Shown: piece after piece, positions 16,443-16,485 of the stretch
Layout: the number at the start of each line of letters is the position of its first letter
How positions within the stretch are numbered: position 1 is the first letter of the stretch
Assembly: GCA_023428135.1 (NCBI GenBank)
Contig: JAEYZG010000046.1
Span: 1-16,485 of the forward strand
From: Bacteroidota bacterium
GTDB lineage: Bacteria > Bacteroidota > Bacteroidia > Cytophagales > Cytophagaceae
DNA: 16,485 nucleotides
Reading direction: 5' to 3'
Made by a program: the position numbers and the translations under genes
The notes under the pieces: generated by a model
The model's input: the letters and a program-made list of their open reading frames with translations, nothing else
Database searches by the model: none
Told to the model about the DNA's origin: nothing

Positions 16443-16485
16443 TTATTTTTTGTTAAATTTCTTTCTTAAAGATTCTCCTTCAAGA
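16443..16485 (-). CDS. istB: C-terminal end of IstB-like IS21 helper ATPase (partial)
   Basis: On the - strand the last 13 codons before a TAA at 16443-16445 read LEGESLRKKFNKK. The L-x-G-E-S-x-R-K pattern is how many IstB proteins end. IstB is the AAA+ ATPase that assists the IstA transposase in target choice. The rest of the gene is beyond the right edge. The call rests on a very short match plus the nearby terminal repeats, so it is reasonable but not proven. Confidence 0.55.
   Translation of the reverse strand, partial: LEGESLRKKFNKK

Larger units (their letters stand above)
16361..16485 (-). mobile_element. End of an IS21-family insertion sequence, IstB-proximal
   Basis: The acyltransferase homology stops at about 16360 and unrelated sequence begins with TG, as at IS21 ends. 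Just inside are two 20-base direct repeats with one mismatch and a 23-base period, then an AT-rich spacer and the end of an IstB-like gene pointing leftward. Multiple terminal repeats containing GAAAGTGTACCA and an istA-istB pair are features I associate with IS21-family elements. Only about 125 bases are visible, so the other end, target duplication and istA cannot be seen. Confidence 0.65.

Overview
The window suggests a member of the Bacteroidota, probably near Sphingobacteriales/Cytophagales. The reasons are its low and uneven G+C content, mostly weak ribosome binding sites, a RemB/Wzi-like outer-membrane protein with a C-terminal phenylalanine, and an IS21-type insertion sequence at the right edge. 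This placement is an inference from gene content, not from a marker gene. All substantial genes lie on the + strand, closely packed or overlapping, and together form part of an exopolysaccharide/capsule locus that continues past the left edge.

Layout. Position 2-670 is the 3' end of a DXD-type glycosyltransferase cut by the window edge. Positions 856-3116 hold two overlapping GT4 glycosyltransferases, and 3174-4514 holds a multi-pass Wzy/O-antigen-ligase-like membrane protein. Positions 4563-6954 hold two more GT4 enzymes, 6951-7829 a GT2 enzyme and 7848-8726 a GT8 enzyme. Position 8754-9863 is an integral-membrane acyltransferase-3. A colanic-acid-like block follows: a WcaF-type acetyltransferase (10019-10588), a WcaI-type glycosyltransferase (10860-12086) and a WcaJ-type polyprenyl-phosphate sugar-1-phosphate transferase (12150-13541). 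A RemB/Wzi-like beta-barrel protein (13531-15198) overlaps the end of the WcaJ-type gene.

The right end (15199-16485) is decaying DNA. It may hold traces of a GT2 gene. It clearly holds a second acyltransferase-3 gene broken by several frameshifts and cut at about 16360 by the end of an IS21-family element. That end carries two 20-base repeats with a 23-base period and the last codons of an IstB-like gene on the - strand.

How it may work (inference): the WcaJ-type enzyme starts the repeat unit on undecaprenyl phosphate. Up to eight glycosyltransferases extend it, the WcaF-type enzyme and the acyltransferase-3 decorate it, the Wzy-like protein polymerises it, and the RemB/Wzi-like protein may hold or organise the product at the outer membrane. 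No flippase (Wzx), outer-membrane export channel (Wza), chain-length regulator (Wzc) or nucleotide-sugar synthesis gene is visible here, so these should lie elsewhere. I found no defence system, CRISPR array, tRNA or rRNA.
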